Source of the DNA: Vibrio owensii CAIM 1854 = LMG 25443
Lineage (GTDB): Bacteria; Pseudomonadota; Gammaproteobacteria; Enterobacterales; Vibrionaceae
Assembly: GCF_000817815.1 (NCBI RefSeq)
Contig: NZ_JPRD01000028.1
Coordinates: 186,307-250,306 of the forward strand
Length of the DNA: 64,000 nucleotides
Direction: 5' to 3'
In this document: positions 61,836 through 64,000 of the stretch, piece after piece
Position numbering within the stretch: the first letter of the stretch is position 1
Layout of the letters: every line of letters starts with the position of its first letter
Notes under the pieces: generated by a model
What the model saw: the letters and a program-made list of their open reading frames with translations, nothing else
The model's database searches: none
What the model was told of the DNA's origin: nothing
Position numbers and translations under genes: made by a program

Positions 61836-64000
61836 GTGCTACGAACAAAGAAAACAATCGTCAGTATTCTCGTCTCAATGGCGATGATCTCAGGCTGCAA
61901 TGACTCAGACAGTGACACGATTTCAACCAGTCCAATTCCTTACTTTGCAGAATGGACGGATGTCGACAGTGCTATTAAGAAAGACGATGCAATGGAGGCA
62001 GAAATCCAACGTATCCTTGCGTTAATGACGCTGGAAGAAAAGGTGGGGCAAATGATTCAGCCCGATCTTCGCGAAGTCACTCCTGAAGAAGCGAAAACCT
62101 ATAAGTTAGGTTCTATCCTAAATGGCGGAGGCGGCTTCCCGAATGATGATAAATACTCAACCGCGCAAGATTGGGCAGACGAAGCGGATAAATTCTGGTT
62201 GGCACTAGAAGAAGCTTACGCAGAGAGAGGATTCCGAATTCCTTTTATGTGGGCAACCGATGCGGTTCATGGCCACAACAACGTTTTTATGGCGACGGTT
62301 TTCCCTCATAACATTGGTTTGGGTGCAGCTCGTAACCCTGATCTGATTGAAGAAATAGGAAAAGCGACCGCAAGAGAGGTTGTTGCGACCGGTCTTGATT
62401 GGACATTCGCACCGACCGTTGCCACGCCACGTGATTATCGCTGGGGCCGTGTATACGAAGGTTACTCGGAAGATCCAGAAATCGTGTATGAATACGCGAA
62501 GCGCATGGTGGAAGGTATTCAAGGTGGTGAAGAAGGCTTAAAAGGGGATACCAACGTAATCTCTAACGTGAAGCACTGGGTAGGAGACGGTGGTACGTTG
62601 GGTGGCGTTGACCATGGTGAGAACCGTTACACAGAAGAGTACCTACGCAATATTCATGCAATGGGCTATATCGGTGGTTTGAATGCAGGCGCACAAGTGG
62701 TGATGTCTTCGTTTAACTCATGGTGGAACGATGCGAACTACGATCCTATGGTCGGTATCGACGGTGCTGAGGATGGTGGCGATTACATGCAAAACCAGAA
62801 AATCCACGGCTCACAATACCTGATTACTGACGTCTTGAAGGGCAAGTTAGGTTTTGACGGCTTAGTCGTCACAGACTGGAACGGACAAGGCGAAATCAAC
62901 GGCTGTACAGCAGCAAACTGTCCGCAAGCTGTAATCGCAGGTAATGATGTGTTTATGGTGACCTCACGTAACGATTGGCAAGCGTTCTATCAGAATGTGA
63001 TTGACCAAGTAAACGCAGGCATTATCCCAATGTCTCGTATTGATGATGCCGTAACCCGTATTCTTCGCGTCAAAATGCGTGCAAACCTTTGGGAGAAACC
63101 GAAGCCATCTGAGCGTTCGTTAGCGGGTGACCAATCTGTGCTTAGTGCGCCAGAACACGTTGCCATTGCGCGCCAAGCAGTTTCAGAATCCTTGGTACTG
63201 CTGAAGAACCAAGACCAAATTCTACCTTTGAAATCAGATGCGAAATTCTTGGTAACGGGTTCGGCTGCCAACGACATCACCAAACAAACTGGTGGTTGGT
63301 CGCTTACTTGGCAAGGTGATGGCAACACGATAGAGAAAGACTTCCCGAACGCACAAACGGTGCTTATGGCTATGCAGCAAGAAGTCGGTGAAGAAAACGT
63401 CTTTACTGATGCTTCAGCAACAACACCAGAAGAAGCTACTGCGCTTGTGGTTATCGGTGAAGATCCTTATGCAGAAATGTTCGGTGACATCAGCAAAGCA
63501 CAAACACTTGAATTTTCGAAGCTAAAAGCCTCTTATCAAGCGGATCTTGATACGGTCAAAGCGCTAAAAGAGCAGGGATACAAAGTGGTTACGGTATTCT
63601 TCTCTGGGCGTCCGCTTTACGTAAATGAAGAGATCAACAACTCTGATGCATTCGTTGCAGCTTGGCTGCCGGGAACGGAAGGTTTAGGTATTACTGATGT
63701 GCTGTTCGCAAAAGATGGCGCGGATTTCAAAGGCAAACTCTCTTACTCGTGGGGCGCTAAGAAGTGTTCGACCACAATCAACCGCAAGGCGCTTAATATC
63801 CCTAGTTACACAACACCTATTGATGGCATAAACGGTGAGTTGATTGAGCAGGATATTGAAGGCGAACATAAGCCGTTATTCCCATATGGTTATGGTTTGA
63901 ACTACGCGAACCAGACCGATGTCCCGGCGCTGTATGAAGACTTAAACGACATTCCACTCGACCCACGTGATTATGGCTGTGGTATGGACGAGCCAGACAA
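61836..64000 (+). CDS. Glycoside hydrolase family 3 lipoprotein (beta-glucosidase-like), 3' truncated by window edge
   Basis: 721 codons are visible from GTG 61836, which has AGGAG 8 nt upstream; the frame runs off the right end. A lipoprotein signal ends in ISGC (Cys21; Asn at +2). The GH3 N-terminal barrel has LMTLEEKVGQMIQPD, ATDAVHGHNN, NVKHWVGDGGT and the nucleophile Asp in GLVVTDWNGQGE. The C-terminal (alpha/beta)6 domain starts around ESLVLLKNQDQILPL and continues to LPFGYG-like FPYGYGLNY. Homologues hydrolyse beta-1,3/1,4-glucans or cello-/laminari-oligosaccharides at the cell envelope. The full protein is expected to be about 850 residues with a further C-terminal module. Confidence 0.94.
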   Translation, partial: MLRTKKTIVSILVSMAMISGCNDSDSDTISTSPIPYFAEWTDVDSAIKKDDAMEAEIQRILALMTLEEKVGQMIQPDLREVTPEEAKTYKLGSILNGGGGFPNDDKYSTAQDWADEADKFWLALEEAYAERGFRIPFMWATDAVHGHNNVFMATVFPHNIGLGAARNPDLIEEIGKATAREVVATGLDWTFAPTVATPRDYRWGRVYEGYSEDPEIVYEYAKRMVEGIQGGEEGLKGDTNVISNVKHWVGDGGTLGGVDHGENRYTEEYLRNIHAMGYIGGLNAGAQVVMSSFNSWWNDANYDPMVGIDGAEDGGDYMQNQKIHGSQYLITDVLKGKLGFDGLVVTDWNGQGEINGCTAANCPQAVIAGNDVFMVTSRNDWQAFYQNVIDQVNAGIIPMSRIDDAVTRILRVKMRANLWEKPKPSERSLAGDQSVLSAPEHVAIARQAVSESLVLLKNQDQILPLKSDAKFLVTGSAANDITKQTGGWSLTWQGDGNTIEKDFPNAQTVLMAMQQEVGEENVFTDASATTPEEATALVVIGEDPYAEMFGDISKAQTLEFSKLKASYQADLDTVKALKEQGYKVVTVFFSGRPLYVNEEINNSDAFVAAWLPGTEGLGITDVLFAKDGADFKGKLSYSWGAKKCSTTINRKALNIPSYTTPIDGINGELIEQDIEGEHKPLFPYGYGLNYANQTDVPALYEDLNDIPLDPRDYGCGMDEPD

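Overview
The window looks like a chromosomal segment of a Vibrio of the harveyi/parahaemolyticus/alginolyticus group. I infer this from the overall AT-leaning composition, a complete imp-type type VI secretion (T6SS) locus with the gene order of the Vibrio 'T6SS2' cluster, a chitinase, RavA-ViaA, YfcC and a structured 280-bp intergenic repeat of a kind I associate with Vibrio genomes. The assignment rests on gene content and recall, not on a database search.

Left flank (1-6541): a partial O-acyltransferase of the OafA type, an orphan NifW-like gene, the convergent nemA-gloA detoxification pair, then a small rightward operon (nucleotidyltransferase, exported DUF3465-like OB-fold protein, two GNAT acetyltransferases) and one tiny uncharacterised ORF.

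T6SS (6587-39991): a leftward operon encodes the Ser/Thr kinase PpkA, a receiver-domain protein with a long helical tail and an Hpt phosphotransfer protein. Divergently, a rightward operon encodes TagH(FHA)-TssJ-TssK-TssL-TssM-TagF-PppA-TssA-TssB-TssC-TssC-like(ImpD)-TagJ-TssE-TssF-TssG-TssH. After a promoter-like gap come Hcp-VgrG-PAAR-thiolase-like protein-RHS effector-putative immunity gene. Kinase, FHA protein, phosphatase and TagF would form the threonine-phosphorylation switch. TssJLM and TssKFGE/A would form the membrane complex and baseplate, TssBC/Hcp the sheath and tube, TssH the recycling ATPase, and VgrG/PAAR the spike that carries the RHS toxin. The divergent promoter region contains a palindrome resembling a LuxR/OpaR quorum-sensing box, and the hcp promoter region has further perfect inverted repeats.

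Right flank (40207-64000): sbcDC, a cystatin-like lipoprotein, a secreted GH18 chitinase followed by the MITE-like repeat, a P-loop kinase, a small membrane protein, an operon of a racemase-like protein, an unknown protein and a histidine phosphatase, a lipocalin (Blc), a divergent AraC regulator/MFS exporter pair, an aspartoacylase-family hydrolase and the YfcC carrier, a cytochrome c, threonine aldolase, a Nudix hydrolase, ravA-viaA, tRNA-Cys(GCA) and a GH3 lipoprotein running off the right edge.

The most original material is the effector end of the T6SS locus: an RHS protein with an unassigned C-terminal toxin (possibly related to the TNT/ADP-ribosyltransferase-like NAD-targeting toxins), its small candidate immunity protein, and a thiolase-like protein lacking the usual catalytic histidine between PAAR and RHS. 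I saw no CRISPR array, integrase or intact insertion sequence.
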